In this document: positions 26,680 to 41,600 of the stretch, piece after piece
Numbering within the stretch: position 1 is the first letter of the stretch
Layout: every line of letters begins with the position of its first letter
DNA from: Lagopus muta
Taxonomy: Eukaryota > Chordata > Aves > Galliformes > Phasianidae
Length of the DNA: 64,000 bases
Assembly (NCBI RefSeq): GCF_023343835.1
Contig: NC_064439.1
Coordinates: 39,921,508-39,985,507 of the forward strand
Direction of reading: 5' to 3'
Position numbers and translations under genes: made by a program
Notes under the pieces: generated by a model
The model's input: the letters and a program-made list of their open reading frames with translations, nothing else
The model's database searches: none
Told to the model about the DNA's origin: nothing

Positions 26680-29600
26680 CTAGCAAATAGAGATGGCGTA
26701 CACAGACAAAATTAGAACTTCTGCAAGTATGAAACTTAAGAAAAAAGCTGGACTACATGTGCTCCCAGGACTGCACAGCAGCGTGCCCACACACTTCAAA
26801 GCCTTCAAAATCTTTTTTTTTTAAACCAACCAGGTAGTCAGAGAAATACCAAGAAGAAGAACCCACAGAGGCTCCATTTTTAATATGAGATAGAAGTTAA
26901 TAACCATGAAAGTACAAGCTTCAAGAGTAAAATCGTATTAGTAACTACCCTGCCTTCTCAACTGAGACCAATGATCTCTGTAGGTCTTAAAAAAAACAAT
27001 GGATGACAGATACAATCATCTTACATGTATTACTAACTTACTAATTGCAGGAAGCATACAGGGTAGTGAAACAACAGCTTACAGATGTTTGCTCTTTTTT
27101 AAATTCACCCCAGACAAATTCAGGCTACTCAGAAAAAAGTTAATCTGCAGAATCAAGAGTGTCTGAAACTGTGGATCATATGATCTGAATACAGTGCAGG
27201 TTCAGAAAGACTGTAGCTCAGGCACTGTGCCACATTAACACAGCTACACCTCTTCTAGAGTCAGCTGGTGATCAGAACACTGCTACACACTGAGTTTACA
27301 GACTCCCACATCTCCTGCTGGCTCTGGACTGGACCAGACCTCAAAATGCAGAAGGACTGGAGCACAGTGCTGCTGTTAGGTCAGCTTGGATTCAGCTTGG
27401 TCTGACAGCATCTGCAGCATCAGAGGTGGGATGACTCTGTACCACCAGATTCCAGAGCTGGTGCTACCTCTCATCTAATGAGCACTACTGTGAGAGGAGC
27501 CCAAAACTAAGTATGGTCACAGCTACTGAGACCTGCGCTGAATGTCTGCGGAAGGGGCTCAACTCTTCAGCTGAGGTGAGTGCAGGAGCTGCTTGCAAGA
27601 GTAGTATCCAAATTCTCCAGCATATCAAACCATACAGAAGCCCAGCTACTTTCCTTTCTCTCAGATTCCCTTTAACAACAACAAAGGAGGCTAAGGAGAA
27701 TGTTGAGAAGTACAGAATGAATTCTGTCCAAGGAAGGATTAAATGGAAAAGGAATTTTCAGACTCAGCAATATGTTAACAACAGAGAAATATCACATATC
27801 CACACATACACCAAAAAGAAAAGGTGATAAATACAGAATAACTGTTTTATGTTACCTACGGAAGAAGAACAAGAGTGCCAAAAGAAATAACCAGGCTGCA
27901 GGTTTATAAAACAAAGGATACCTCATTCCTCCTTAACATGCATGGCAAACATAATCCAACTGCACAGTTTGCTGCCACAGGATACACTGGAGCCACAAAA
28001 CATAAGCTGGCTCAAAAAAATAATTAGATAATTAAGAGGGGAGAAACGATCTAGTGAATGCTCTTAACATGAGATAGCGCTTCCAGCTCCAAGTATTTAT
28101 TCAATTACAGACTGTTGGAAACTGGAGAGGAGTACAGAGTAAAAAGAACACCATAATTTTGCCCCATTCATACAGCCTTTCCAGAAGCTAAAAGATGACG
28201 GGGTACCAGCAGACTCTCGATATGACCAAGTATAGCTGTTCTCAATTATTTTTACACAAACCTGCAATCATCCAACAGACAGAAGAACTGAGATACTTAG
28301 CTTTGCCTCTTACATTGTTACAACGCAGCTGCTTATACTCTGAGGGGAGCCCCACATTTCTTTCACTGCTAACCTAAAGATGTCATTTTTCCTGGGCAGT
28401 CTTGATTATGAGGAGTAGAACAAGGGCTTAAGGAGAATGCATTACCAGGTGCAAGTGCATGCATTTGCTACAACACCCTCTCAACCTCCACAGACGTACA
28501 TTTCCATCTGTCAAATATGGGTAGCTGGATAAAGCACCATTCATCAGTTATCATTCACATGGCTGAAATAACCAACCTTCAGAGCTGTGCCTGGCTTATG
28601 GAAAAATTCCAGTAAGCCTCCACGCTCTACCAAAGTCCATATCCCAAATGAATCTTCCCAAGGCACTGGATCTTAACTGAGCTAGAACCATAAAGCCTTC
28701 AGTAAGGCTCATTCTTAAAACAACCTTCAGAGAACATGCTGGGTCTACACATCATAGATATGCTCGTGACAAAGCGTGATGTTTCAACAGGTCATTACAG
28801 GATTTCTCAAGCCAAAAATAAACTTGCACTAACAACATGGGAAGGGACAGTGCCACCCAGTTACATATCAGTGCTTTCTTCAAAATAAAATCTCCACTTA
28901 GTGCTCTTAATCCTCACAGGTACATTCAACATATAAGGTCAGCAACAAAAGTACAGCTGTGCTGGATATCATTAATTTTGTGACATACAATAAGTGCTGG
29001 TTCTGTGACTCACTATAGCCATCCTCTCTTCTCATCAGCATCTGTGAGAAAGTACCAGGGAGGTATTTTTTCCATCATGCTACCCCTAGTTTTTCTATTC
29101 CCCACACTATGCACTAACTAATCTTTTCCTCAATTGAGTAACAACTAGAAATAGTAATTCTCTAGTCAGACTCAGCTGTTTCTACCATTTTCTTGTCGCT
29201 ATAGAAATAAGTAACAGAAGTTTGTTGATTTTCTTATTCAATATCAAGGATTCTTCCAGTGGGGAAGGAAGGAAAGGGCAGAAAAGAAGGGGAAGAAGGG
29301 GAAAGCCTCTTCTGTAGTAAAACAAGAGCAACAAAAAACAACAACAAAAAAAACACATAGGCAAAAAACCTCTATTTCTGAAGGAAACTATTCCTTCAGT
29401 ATGAAGGACAATCACTTCCTCAGTCATTTCCTAATCATCTCCTATTCGTTTCCATTCAATACTTCAATTCAGCTCAGTAAAGCTGATAGGTAGTTTTGCC
29501 TTACAAATAAGTTGCTTTTCCACCACGAGAGCAAAAATGCTATCCTCAAAGGTCTGGCACTGCTACAAGTGAGAGATACGGTGTGCAAAGATTTTCATGA

Positions 29601-30625
29601 CCAAAAACGTATTGAGCTATAAACACTTACTCTTCCCTTCTTTTCAGATTCTCTCTTGCTTCCTGTGCTTTGGCAATAATAAACCATCGAAGGGTTGCTG
29701 GATCACAGGCTGTAGGGATGGTAAAGTGTCCAAATTCATGTAAGCTTGGCGTGTATCTATCACTGTAATGAAACACGATGGAAATGAAAAACAAGGTTTT
29801 TTTCCCCCCACGTAACCATTTGTGTGTATTACTTACAAAATTGATCCTGAGCATAAGAGTAAGATTATCAATGGATAATCAGAACAGTAGGTAAAAAATT
29901 AATCAAGTTTGGTTCATAAGAATACATAAACATCACACATAAGTCTTTCAATTACATTTCATAAGCAACACAGTCAACTATATTAAGTATACATACTCAG
30001 CATCATTATATATACAAATAAATGTTCTGACAGCACAAAACCTTTGATTTAACCCAGCACAACAACATAAGATAAAACCTCCAACTTTGACTCCAACTTG
30101 AATAAAATATGCATGATTTCCTTCAGCCTCTTTCCCTAATCCATGTAAAGGCACAACACACCTTTAGAAATAAGACTGACACACCAAAAATCTGAAATTA
30201 TTATTAGTTTTCTTTTTAGTGAAAGCAATAACCAGTGTAATCACAAGAAAAAAGTACAAGTTCCAGATGAAATAATTCTTTCCTGCAAATACTCACCTTT
30301 CTAGAATCATTTGCAAGCCTCTCAGACTCTGTGGATGAAAAGGCAGCCGACTGTCAAGCAGTTTGTTATAGAAAGAATCCAGAGTGTCATAGTACTCTTC
30401 CAAAGTCAAGAGAGGTTGCAGCTCTTCTACATACATTACTTGTATGCCTCCCAGAAGTTGGCTTATCCGATCTTCCAAGAACAGCAGCCTCTCCTGAAGT
30501 TTATAATAATTTGGCAATCTCTCAAAAATCTGTGTGGACACATACATACACAAATACTTTTTATGTTACCAGGCATACAACTTAATTTTAAGAAATGAAA
30601 AAATTAACCAGAGAATCTGTACAGT

Positions 30626-30656
<31 letters not shown>

Positions 30657-33600
30657 CAACAACAAACAAACAGCAATGGAAACAGCAATCAAGGAATACG
30701 TGAAAAAAAAAGAAATATTGCATGTATGCATGTTGGGGTGAGATATAATGGAAAAAGTTCATAGGTGTTTTCAGTATTTATGCTATAAATACACCAATAC
30801 AACTTGACAAGGTGGATGGATGTCCTCTATCTCTATATACACAGAATTAACAGCCCCAGACCTAAAGCAAGTTATAATCCAAGGCCTGCATAAAATGCGC
30901 ATCTATTATATGTTGTCATCAAGAGTTCCTTTGCCATCCTAATGTATCAATTCCCCAAAAAGCAGAGATCCTGTGTCACTGGGAGTAGTTCCTTCCAAGG
31001 ACTTGGCTAATAATGTAGCTTATCTGAAGTCTGGAGGAGGGAAGGAAAGAACCAGACATCTAGTTTACAAACCTCTACCAGAAAGGCTAAGATGTGATCG
31101 GACTTGTGAGCCACAATGCAGAATGTTGGTGACAGCAAGAAGGCTGTAAGAAGAAACTCTGTCGTAGTCACTACATACCACTGACCCAGCTATTAGCAGA
31201 ACACAGTTTTTCATTCAAAAAAATACTTCTGCTGGGATAATCAAGTGATCTCAGAATAACCTCTTTACAGATACAAGAGAGTAGTAGAATCCTAGCAGCT
31301 TTTGGCAAGTTAGAAAGAGGAAGCATTTATCTCATTAAGGAACGGACTGGCTTTCTTTCCCCAGTATTAGCAAAATACTTGTATTCCAATGACTACCAAT
31401 GCAAATCTCAGAGTAGAAAGCTTTGCATTCAACTCCAGTTTCTCACTTCATTAAGTACATAAATCATTCCATATTAACAAAACATGGTTTATCGTCTCCC
31501 TCAGTGAAAGGTACAGGCAAAAATCCAAATTGCCACCAGAGAAAACTTTGAGTGCTCAGTTTTCACATTATAACTGACTGGAACTCAGAAATAAAAATAT
31601 TCTTATACTCTAGTTGGGTGAAACTTCCAACAGAAATTCCTCTAATTATCTCCTTTACATGGAAATATTTTTTGATAGAACTACTGCCAGCATTTTAATT
31701 ATCAAGATTCAGGAAAAAGTCCTTAAAGTGACTTTGCATACAATGCTTTATTACATAGGATGCCAGAAAGTTTGCTGAATCTAAACTTTACACAGACAAC
31801 AGCAGAATCTGCATATTCACTACAGATAAATTTCTGCAGCACTCTATGATCTGCCTGAAAGGACAAAGTGAAGAGATGGTTGGTTAGCAGCCATTGACTG
31901 AATAGATCCCTTCACAACTCCATTTAAGTCTCATTTACATCAACAATCAGAACAGAATTCCTAAATTCTTCGTGGGAACGAGCTCTTTACAGATGAAGAA
32001 ATATTCTGCCAGTGCTTACTGCACTTATTGCTTAGAGACAAACAAATGCATAACTTCTTATTTCTGTGATTTCTTATTGCTATCTAATCAGAGATGAGAC
32101 TGGTTTGTAGTAGAAGCAGCAGTAAAGATTTGACACTGATTGCTGTAAGATAAGATTAAACGTACAAGGTTACGCTAAGCACAGCAGTCATGTTTCTTCC
32201 TTTAAATTACTCATCGGTAATCAGCAACAAAATTTTGATTATAGTTCAAAGAAGGATGTCATAACAACAGAAAACAGACACCTTACTTTGGTCCAGTGAT
32301 GGTGAACATCCATGGTCCCCAGCATTATGTGGCCTGCTGCACTCATACCTGAGCGCTCTGTGAAAACCACCGTGCGTCCTAAAGAGAGAAGAAAGCTCCT
32401 TACCAACTCTCATTACTGTAATCATTCACACAATCATGGAAGATTTAGGCACCCTGCTAATGTGTCACAAGCAACACATGTTCTTAGCACATACAAGATG
32501 AATAGCTGCTTTCCTTATTCTCAAAATCCAAAAAAGTGATTCTTGAAGGCTCTGGTTCAACAGTTTTCCATACAAACCTTAACTAGCTTTTGTTTTCTCC
32601 CTGTTTAAGCAGACAGCTCCAGTAGATTTTTAGTTAACTGGATTTTTTTCTTACAAAGACTATCTGTTAATAAAGAAAAAATAACAGCAAACAGCTCCTT
32701 CAAATAATCTGTAACAAATAACACACCCAAGGAAATGTGTGCTGTACACTTAAGATACACAGGAATACAGTAAAGGTAGAAGAACTATTAGCATAACCAC
32801 TCAACACTGCTTCCACAAGGTTCTCTGCAGCATGCAAGCCATCAGAAATGTCTTCCTGTTCATTTTTTGCTTAAAGATAGAAATAACATAAAAGGCTCAG
32901 AGTAAATGTGTCTGGTTTTTTTTTTTAGTACAAAAATTCTTAAGAATTCTTCAGGGTAACAGCACAACTATTTGTCAAAATAAGCTTCCAAAAGAAGTCT
33001 TCAGTATAAGGTATTCATTTACAAGACAAGGGTTAATAAGAATATTTGAACTGTAACAAGCACCAAAATCAGAGTGTAAAAAACAAAACATAAATAAAGA
33101 CACTTCATTACCATAAAACAAACAGATGACAATTGGCAAGCTATGCAGCATGAACATTAAATGCCTGTAACTGTCTAAAATCCCTAAATAAAATGCTGTG
33201 TGCCAGTCAAGCTAGGATTCTTGAGATCATAAGAGCAGGTATAGCCTTCATAAAAAAATCATAATGAACAACTGTAAGAAAGGGTTGTAAATCCACTTTT
33301 GACATTATGCTGTCCAAGAACTGTAAAGCTGAGACCGAAATAATTAATTAGGAATTTCTAGGATAGAAAAAAAATAGACGAAAAATTGAATATAATGGCT
33401 TCCAAATGTGAGACCAGTTATTCTTCAAATGTTCAGATGCCAAAGGCAGATAATTATGTTAAAAAAGTATTTATGGGAAAAACAAAGCTTCTGTTGAACC
33501 CATCTTTCTACCTAAGCATACTGACATTTGAGCCTGCTCTCAGCAACTGTGTATTCAAAATCTTTATGAAAGAGCAATGCTGACTACAAGAAATGGAGTG

Positions 33601-35624
33601 CATCATCCTACCCCAAGGCAAGATCAGCTGCATCTGTATGGTTACTGATGAGTATTTATTAATCACAGAATCCTAAAGTCATAGAAAGGCCTGGGTTGAA
33701 AGTGACCACAATGATTGTCTTCTTTCAACCCCCTGCTATGTGCAGGTCGCCAACCAGCAGACCAGGCTGCCCAGAGCCACATCCAGCCTGGCCTTGAATG
33801 CCTGCAGGGATGGGGCATCCACAGCCTCCTTGGGCAACCTGTTCCAGTGCCTCACCACCCTCTGTGTGAAAAGAGGGTGAAATATTCAATATTCAAATAT
33901 GAATATGAGATATTCATATTGTGTGACTTCCTAACACCTAACCTAAACCTCCCCTTGTCTCAGTTTAAAACCATTCCCCCTTGTCCTATCACTATACACC
34001 CTCGTAAATAGTCATTAAGTATATTAAGTTATTACTAAAGATCTTTAAAAAAAAATTGAGACTACAACAGGCTCCCAGGACCTCTCCAGTACTTTACATC
34101 CTCAGCACATGTAATCAAGAAAAGCTAATTTGAAATCTCATACAGTTTAAATCTATTATTTATTTATTGTCCTACCCACTTCACCTTTTCAGAAAGGATT
34201 AAGTGAACCTCCAGATGAAAGCCACTGAGTATCTGAGGACAGGCATAAAATGTTACAGTTACAGCAAAGAGCTCCTGCCAGGGGTCAAACAGCTGTTTCA
34301 GTATCAGGTTTAAGGAATATTCGAGTTTTTCCTGAGAAAAGACTTCAGTGTAAGCATTTTATGGAACACACATGATAAGAGAAGATAATACAATTTTAAA
34401 GGGCTCCTAGTAAGCGTTCCTTATACTAATTCTTCAAAGATTTACTAGCATTTTTGTCTTGCATCTACCAGGGGTAACAAACTGTTGTTAACCAGTGCAC
34501 CCTTAATTTGTTTTTACTGCTTAGACTACTGACTTCACCTTGCTCAGCCTGCGTTTACTGAGTAGCAAAATAAAAGCTGAGTGTAGTGAATGTCATGGGA
34601 GGATACTTGGTCACTTGAAAAAACAAAAAAACAGCCAATAGGCAATGTAAATTCTGACCAGCTTTTCAGTAAGCCTGACAAGTTTTCCTGCAGCTATCAA
34701 AAGCACTCGTGAAAACCAACAGAGTTCCTCTGCCACAGAAGACTCGAGTTAACCTCTGAATCAATACTATATTGGGATGTATGAAACAAGTAATGGAAAC
34801 ATACCTTTGACATTCTTTAATACTTCAGGTCTCTGTTGGACTAAGCGACCTAGACTGTGCAGCTGGCTACAGCGATGAGCAATACCCCAGCTTCTCTGCC
34901 ACCTAAACAAAAGTCCAATTGAGAGCATTTCCTTCTCAACATTATAAAAACCAAAGAAAACAAAGCAATAAGTGATTTAAGATACAGACAAGAGGTTTAT
35001 AGATCGAAAAAGCAACATTTCTCTAACACCTATAAAAGCAAAGACCTACTGAAAAGCTGTCCATATCCTATGCTATTTGAAGAGATAAAAGCCTAAATGC
35101 TATTGAACAATCTCTCTTGAAGGAAGCACCAATAACAACATGGGATAAAAAAGCAGAGTAAACCTCTCTAAGAGAAGCAAATATAAAAGCTGGTGGACAT
35201 AACAGAGTTTGAAAATTGAATCTCTTGCTCAATAAGAGGGGAGTTAGTAAGTAAATAGCAATACACAACCCAGTATTTGATTCAGTCATGTGGCATGCAG
35301 TTGCTGTTTGCACATTGTGTAATGTTTGTCTAGAGGAGCAAATACTCTGTATTTGAAAGTTGTTTTTTTTTTTTCTGTCCTAGCTAAGAAACCTGTGATT
35401 CTTAGTGGTAAGCTGCTTTTTTATCATATTTTACAGTAGAAAAATCTTTGTTTCTATAATAATACCTTTGTTAAACCAAACAGTAGCCAGGTTTTACAGT
35501 GGTAACTTTAATAAATGTAATTTTGACATCTCTTCAATCACAGACACAGCAAAGCTATTAATTACATTTCAGAAAGAGCTTAGATCATAGTTGCCCCAGT
35601 ATGTATGTATGTATATATATATAT

Positions 35625-35657
<33 letters not shown>

Positions 35658-38600
35658 CATATATATATAAAAAAAATGTTCTTCTGCCAAACCTCCAACT
35701 GTTGAAAAGTGGGAAACTGGTATTCCCATGTTGTACTGGGTTTGGCTGGAATTGACTTAATTTTCTTCACAGCAGTCCTGTGTTTTTTTCCTTTTCTTTT
35801 TATTTTTTTAAGCTGTTGACAGCACACTGATGTTTTGGCTGTTACTGCATAATGCTGACACAGCACTGAGGTTCTCCCTCTTTTTTCTACTCTGCCCCCA
35901 TCAGCAAGTATGCTGAGGACGGGCAGGATTTTTGGAGAGGACAGAGCTGATCCCAACTGACCAAAGGGATGTTCCAAGACCATACGATGTTGTGCTCAGT
36001 AATAAAAGCTCAGGAAAAGGAGGAGAAGACAGTGACATCAGTAGTTACAGTGTTTGTCATCTCAAAGAACCATTAGGAATTAGTGGAAGTCTCAAGGAAT
36101 TAATTCCTTATTTTGGTTTCCTTGCACACAGCTTTGCTTCATTTCACTTGTTAAACTTTTATACTGATCCACAGGATCTCACTTTTGCTCCTCCTATTGT
36201 CTTCCTCCAATCACACTGGTGGTATATGAGTGAGGGGCTGCCTTGCGTACTCAGCTGCTGGCTTTGATCAGACCATTACACCTCACCTAGAGAAATCCGT
36301 GACTGGAAAAAAACACTCTTTGGGATGGAGCAATTGGCACTGCACCATAGCACTTAAAATGCAATTCAGTCCGTTATATGTCATCCTAATAACTGCCTAC
36401 TGTTGCCTAGCAATACTATTTTGATACCATATATATATTTATACTATACTTTCGGTAGCACTAGAGGGGGATATAAAAAGGTGGCTTACAGATTCTATCT
36501 TCTCCTCAGCCATCCTAAACATACTCATGGAATGAAGCTAACAACCTCATTCTTCAATTTTCAGGCCTCTAAACATCAGCATTAGACTGGAGGATGACAA
36601 GTAGCAACTTTCTATTAACATCCTTATTTTTCAGGTTCCTGGTACTTGAATTCATTTCTAAATAATGGAAGGCTAATAACCCCTCAAAAAAAGAACAAAA
36701 AAAACCCAACAGTGAGTCTACACATAAGTCACAAACGCTAGCTCTTTTTGAATAGATTGCACCAGGAAACTTTTGTTCTACTGGAAATCTTCTGGAGAAG
36801 TCTTACCCAGTATAATAATGTTACTATACATGAGATACAGCTGTTCTGTTGAAAAAAGCCTTTAAAGCTTGTGCATGACATTACACACTTGCTTTGACTG
36901 CCTTCGTGCAGATACAATGGATGTAATTTACTACCTGATATCTGAGAGCTGGAGTTGGTGAGAGAGCTCAAACTTTAAACGTTCTAGTTCTTCCCTAAGT
37001 GGCAAACTCTTCTTCAGCTTTACAACTGCACTCGCTTCATTACCATCCAACCAGGATCTAAGAAAGAAAAAAAGTAGAATGCTGTATTCTCTCTCAGGCA
37101 AACAGTAATCTAACCACCATAAAATGTTAGCAGTAAGAATTCGAGTTAGAAGAAAAAAAGTCTTTTTAAAGTAGAAGACAGAAGCTGAAACAGTTGAACA
37201 CTTCCCCTTAAAATAGTAAGAAAATGTCATGGCTCTTGTTCTGGGGACTAGGCAATCAAATTAAACAAAGCACTTAGACAGTGTTACAACAATTAGATTT
37301 TGAGAGTTGTGAGAAGTAGCGAGCAGCAGATCAGTGCTATTTATTTAGGACAGCAGCTTCAGAACTTAGTGCTTTAATGAATGAAATTCCCAATCGTATC
37401 TTAAATAAACAAACAAACCCCAAAACGATCCTCGTAGACCATCAAATAAAGGAGGTGGTACTGAAGGGCCAAGTTACACAACTCTTACAGAGCTGGGATG
37501 AACACAGATTACACAGGTCAAAGATTTACTGTTCTTTTTCCAGTAATCGCAACAATGCGACTCGCAGAGCACTTCTAAGGCTTCGAATAAATAAACCATT
37601 CTATTTGTAGGAGAAAGTTACTCTTTAATTTAGCCTCATACAGAACTCCAAGGGGGAAAAAAAAATAACACAAACCTGAACAAAAAAGGTTCATTGCCAA
37701 ATGGCTAGGTATTGAAACAAGACTGTTAATACATAACTGCCTGCGTCGCTCCTTGTAAATGTGTAAAAATCACTAAAAAACATTGTCTACCTGGTAATTC
37801 TTGATTAACTGTTTTACAGTAGCACAAGCACAGCAGTTTTCCTTGGGAAATGCTATGTAGGATAATGGATATTTTTTGCTCTGAAGATGCTACCGTCAGA
37901 ATGGTAAATTTATTTCAAATTGAATTAAGTCTCACTGCTATAAAAAGGGATTTTGAGACAGCATTCTTAGTTTGTTCTCAAAATCACACATGCAGACAGT
38001 TCATAAACAACTAACTTCTAAATTGTCGTGCATTTAATGCAAGTTCAGCATTTACAATTGCTTTAATTTAAGGTTGGTACCCAAAACACCACATTAGAAG
38101 CACAGTGCTATGACATCTGGCAACTTCAAACATTCCAATCCTGATTTTCATGTATTACCTCCTTTGTGTATTATCATCTTACAAAAAAACCATAATCAAA
38201 TAAAAGCCTTACATACATTAAAGTTGTTTCCACTCTTTGGGCTTGGTCAAGTTCTTCCTCAGGATCCTTGAATCCAGTAAATGAATAGTAAGTCTTATCC
38301 CATTTGATAGGTCTGTTCGGCGTCCTTTTCGCCTCCTTATGGGGCTGAGAGTTCACACTCAAACTCTGAATATGCTCTGTAGATAAACTGCAGGAGTTGA
38401 GAATATCCAATACTGTGCTCAGGAGATCTCGTGTGTGCAAAGTAAAACTGACGGCTCGAAACCCTACAAAAGACAAGTTTCACAAAATTAGCATTATTTA
38501 ACTGACACTGCTTTAAATGCTTTCACATTTCTCTCATACAGGAACTAAAGCAAAGGTGCACATAGGTAGAAATTACTATTGCGTTGTTTTTTCAACATTC

Positions 38601-41600
38601 ACTTCAAAATTGAAAGCATTTGAACCTTTAAAATTACACATTCCCAAAACCATAAACATTTTAAAGCAGCTGAATGATTGGATAAATTGAAAACCTAGCC
38701 ATAGATGCAGTAAAACCCATGAGAAAGTGTTTTTGCATCAGCTGTGGCAGTTCAACACAGAATTCCTATTAGTACTCATCATCAATTTGCATAGTTTACT
38801 ACGGAAATGCAGTGGTGTAACAGCTCTTCACAGACTATGAAGAAAAGCTTCAGAACAGAACACTGCACTTGCACAGTGGACAAAACAAAGGTTCAGTATC
38901 ATCAGATAGAAAGCCAATACTGGAGTAAAAAGCAAAAGCTTCTGAACTGCTCATACTGCTAACTATTTTCTTGAGTACAGTACGATTTTGTTTTCCTTTC
39001 CTGAAGTCTCTCACAATTAGCTCATGCTTCTTGACTAAGATACAGAACATAAAACTCTTCAGTTAAACACTTAAGTGGTACTAAAAGCACAACAACTAAC
39101 TGACAACTATGTTTTCCACTTCATCATACTGTCACTTGACCTCAACCTTAAATTCTCATTCTTTCAAAGCTTTTAAAGTTCAAATTGTTTAACTACTTGA
39201 GATAGTCTTAACTGGTCTCATCTAATACACATTTTCATGGTTTGAAAGTCATTGAATTTCATAGTTGAAAAGTCACTGTGACTGCACACAGTTAAGGAAT
39301 GGCCTTTCTTAAAGAATTTTAATACAGGAAGATACATTCTGCATGATATAAAAGCACCTGAAGTACTGAAGGATTCTTGAACATTAGAAGAGTTTGGTTC
39401 TCTTTCTCTTACATAAAAGGTAAGCTGAGTTGGCTTAAAGGACTGAAATCCTGGTTTCTGTAGATTCTCCAAGTAGCCATTTAACCTCTTCAGAGAGTTT
39501 TCATTTACTGCCTGTTAAAAAGAAAAAAGGAATTACAAATGTGGCCAGTTCTCATCTAAGCCTCTTCAATCTCACACGTAGAATTTGTTTTTACCATCTG
39601 CCAGCTGCTCTTATTGAACAGTCATACAGATCATATTTTCAGCATAAATGAATAATTATATTGCACAAATTCATTGTGTGATGTACATGCTTGTACATTC
39701 CTGCACAAACTTCATTTTTAAGGCACTTAGCTTAAAAAAAAAAAAAAAATCAATTGATTTCAAATGTAACATACAGCCTTTCAAGCAGTAAGTATTATAA
39801 ATCAGACTGGAAGAATTTCATACTGTCATCACAACTAAACAGAAAATATAACCTGTGAATTAGAAAGAAAGAGTTTATTTTTAACAAGAATAGATGCCTT
39901 AAAGAAACAATGCCTCCTTTTGCTCTTCTGTAACAACTATTTTCAGCCCCAGTGCTTTCTCCACTCTGACAGCACAGAAAACAGATCACTCCCATCTTTG
40001 ACATATGTCACATTTACAAAGAAAGCCCACTGCAAGATCTTTACCCTCTCTTTGGGATGCTGGCCAAAGAAATCTGGATGCACAGCAAAGTAGAAAGGTT
40101 TGAGAGCATGGATGGCATCAGCTCCTGACAAAGTTCTTGACTGGATAATGCATTGTAGCAATATCTTCTCCAGACATAACCTAACAAAGTAATAAAATGT
40201 TTATGTATGATGCAATCAACCACATGACAAGCTGATATAAATTACATTAGAATGTGACAGAATGGAGTAAACATTCTCAGTTGCAAATATAATCATTTAA
40301 AAGTGTTACTAGAAGTCTGAGGGCTGGATTTTTTTTACCCTTGGGACTCACCATCCTGTATTAATACAGAGCAAACCTAATAGGTTCCAGACACAGTGGA
40401 TGCTAAAGGCTGATTAAAGACATTTAAGCACAATAACATTTTCCTCTAAAGTAGGCTCAAATGGTAATTTCCCAGTCATGTAGTTAGAATGATGAAGACT
40501 GCCTCCAGTGGTACTTTTTGCAGACATTCCTGAAGCTGCTGCTAAAAACCAACCCTTATATACTTTTGAACTCCCAAGTTAAAACCACAGCCTTCCCATT
40601 TTTTTTCCAAGCACTACCAAAGAGTATTAAAGTTTACCCAGAAATAATCGAAAAGGTTCTGCATTTGAGGACCATATGGTCAGACCATTCAGAAACAAAT
40701 TCAATCTCATTTCCCAAAAATACCCTTTTAAAGGCATCTAGTAAAAGATGACAGCACTTTTTTGTCCTTTGATCTTCATGCAAAGAGAAGAAAACAAGGA
40801 CAAAAAGGAATTTCAGTGGTATAAAAAGATGACTGCTTCAAGTAAGAACTGAAAGAAAAGTTCTAGAAACAGAGAAAATACTTAAGATTGGATCTATTTG
40901 CTATGTGTAAATTAAACAACAGTTCTGCAAAGAGCTTACTTGTGTAACAGAAGACTAAAACTATGCGATAGTATAGTAATAATAGTAAGCAAGACCATCT
41001 GTACAAATTGCTATTCACTCAGCATCCTATACTGAATAATAATCCTGGACACAGAAACACGTGAGACTATTTTCTGATTGCTCTTGTTAATTAAAAAAAT
41101 ACCCCCAAAGCCCTAAATCTCTGCTCAGACAATAAGCAGTCTCTCTCCTATGGGGAAATGTTAAATGACAACAGTTGAGTTGTCAAGTAGATGCTATGAC
41201 CCTTACTTTACCTTTTTTCAGTCAACCTTTCCAGCTATTCAATTAGAAATGTGAAAGCAGTTAAAGCTAATGGTTTCTGCCTCTAAAAGGAAGGCAAATA
41301 TTTAACTAGCAGCTCGCTGAAAGCAGGAAAAGTTTTGTAGAAAAGTGGGAAGGAAAACTTGTAATGTAAGAAGATCGATGGCATTTCCAACTGTTTTGAC
41401 TAAAGACAATTCTTCAGAGTGTAGATTAAATGGAAGATAAAAATCACATCATTTAATACGGGCAAAAATTTCTACCTCTTTGATGGCAGCACCTGAGAAA
41501 GACTCCAAGACCAGTGTCCTGGTATCAGCGAGGACTGAATTCATTTCCTTCCTAGTAGCTGGTATAGTTCTGCGCATAGGATATTTCAGCTCCCCATGCT

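Noticed and set aside
30629-30680. Poly(A) tract as the end of a processed pseudogene
   Set aside because: The flanking sequence on both sides reads as ordinary intron, and no coding match or target duplication was seen.
35600-35670. CRISPR-like or minisatellite array
   Set aside because: Simple dinucleotide repeat with no spacers; the host is a vertebrate.
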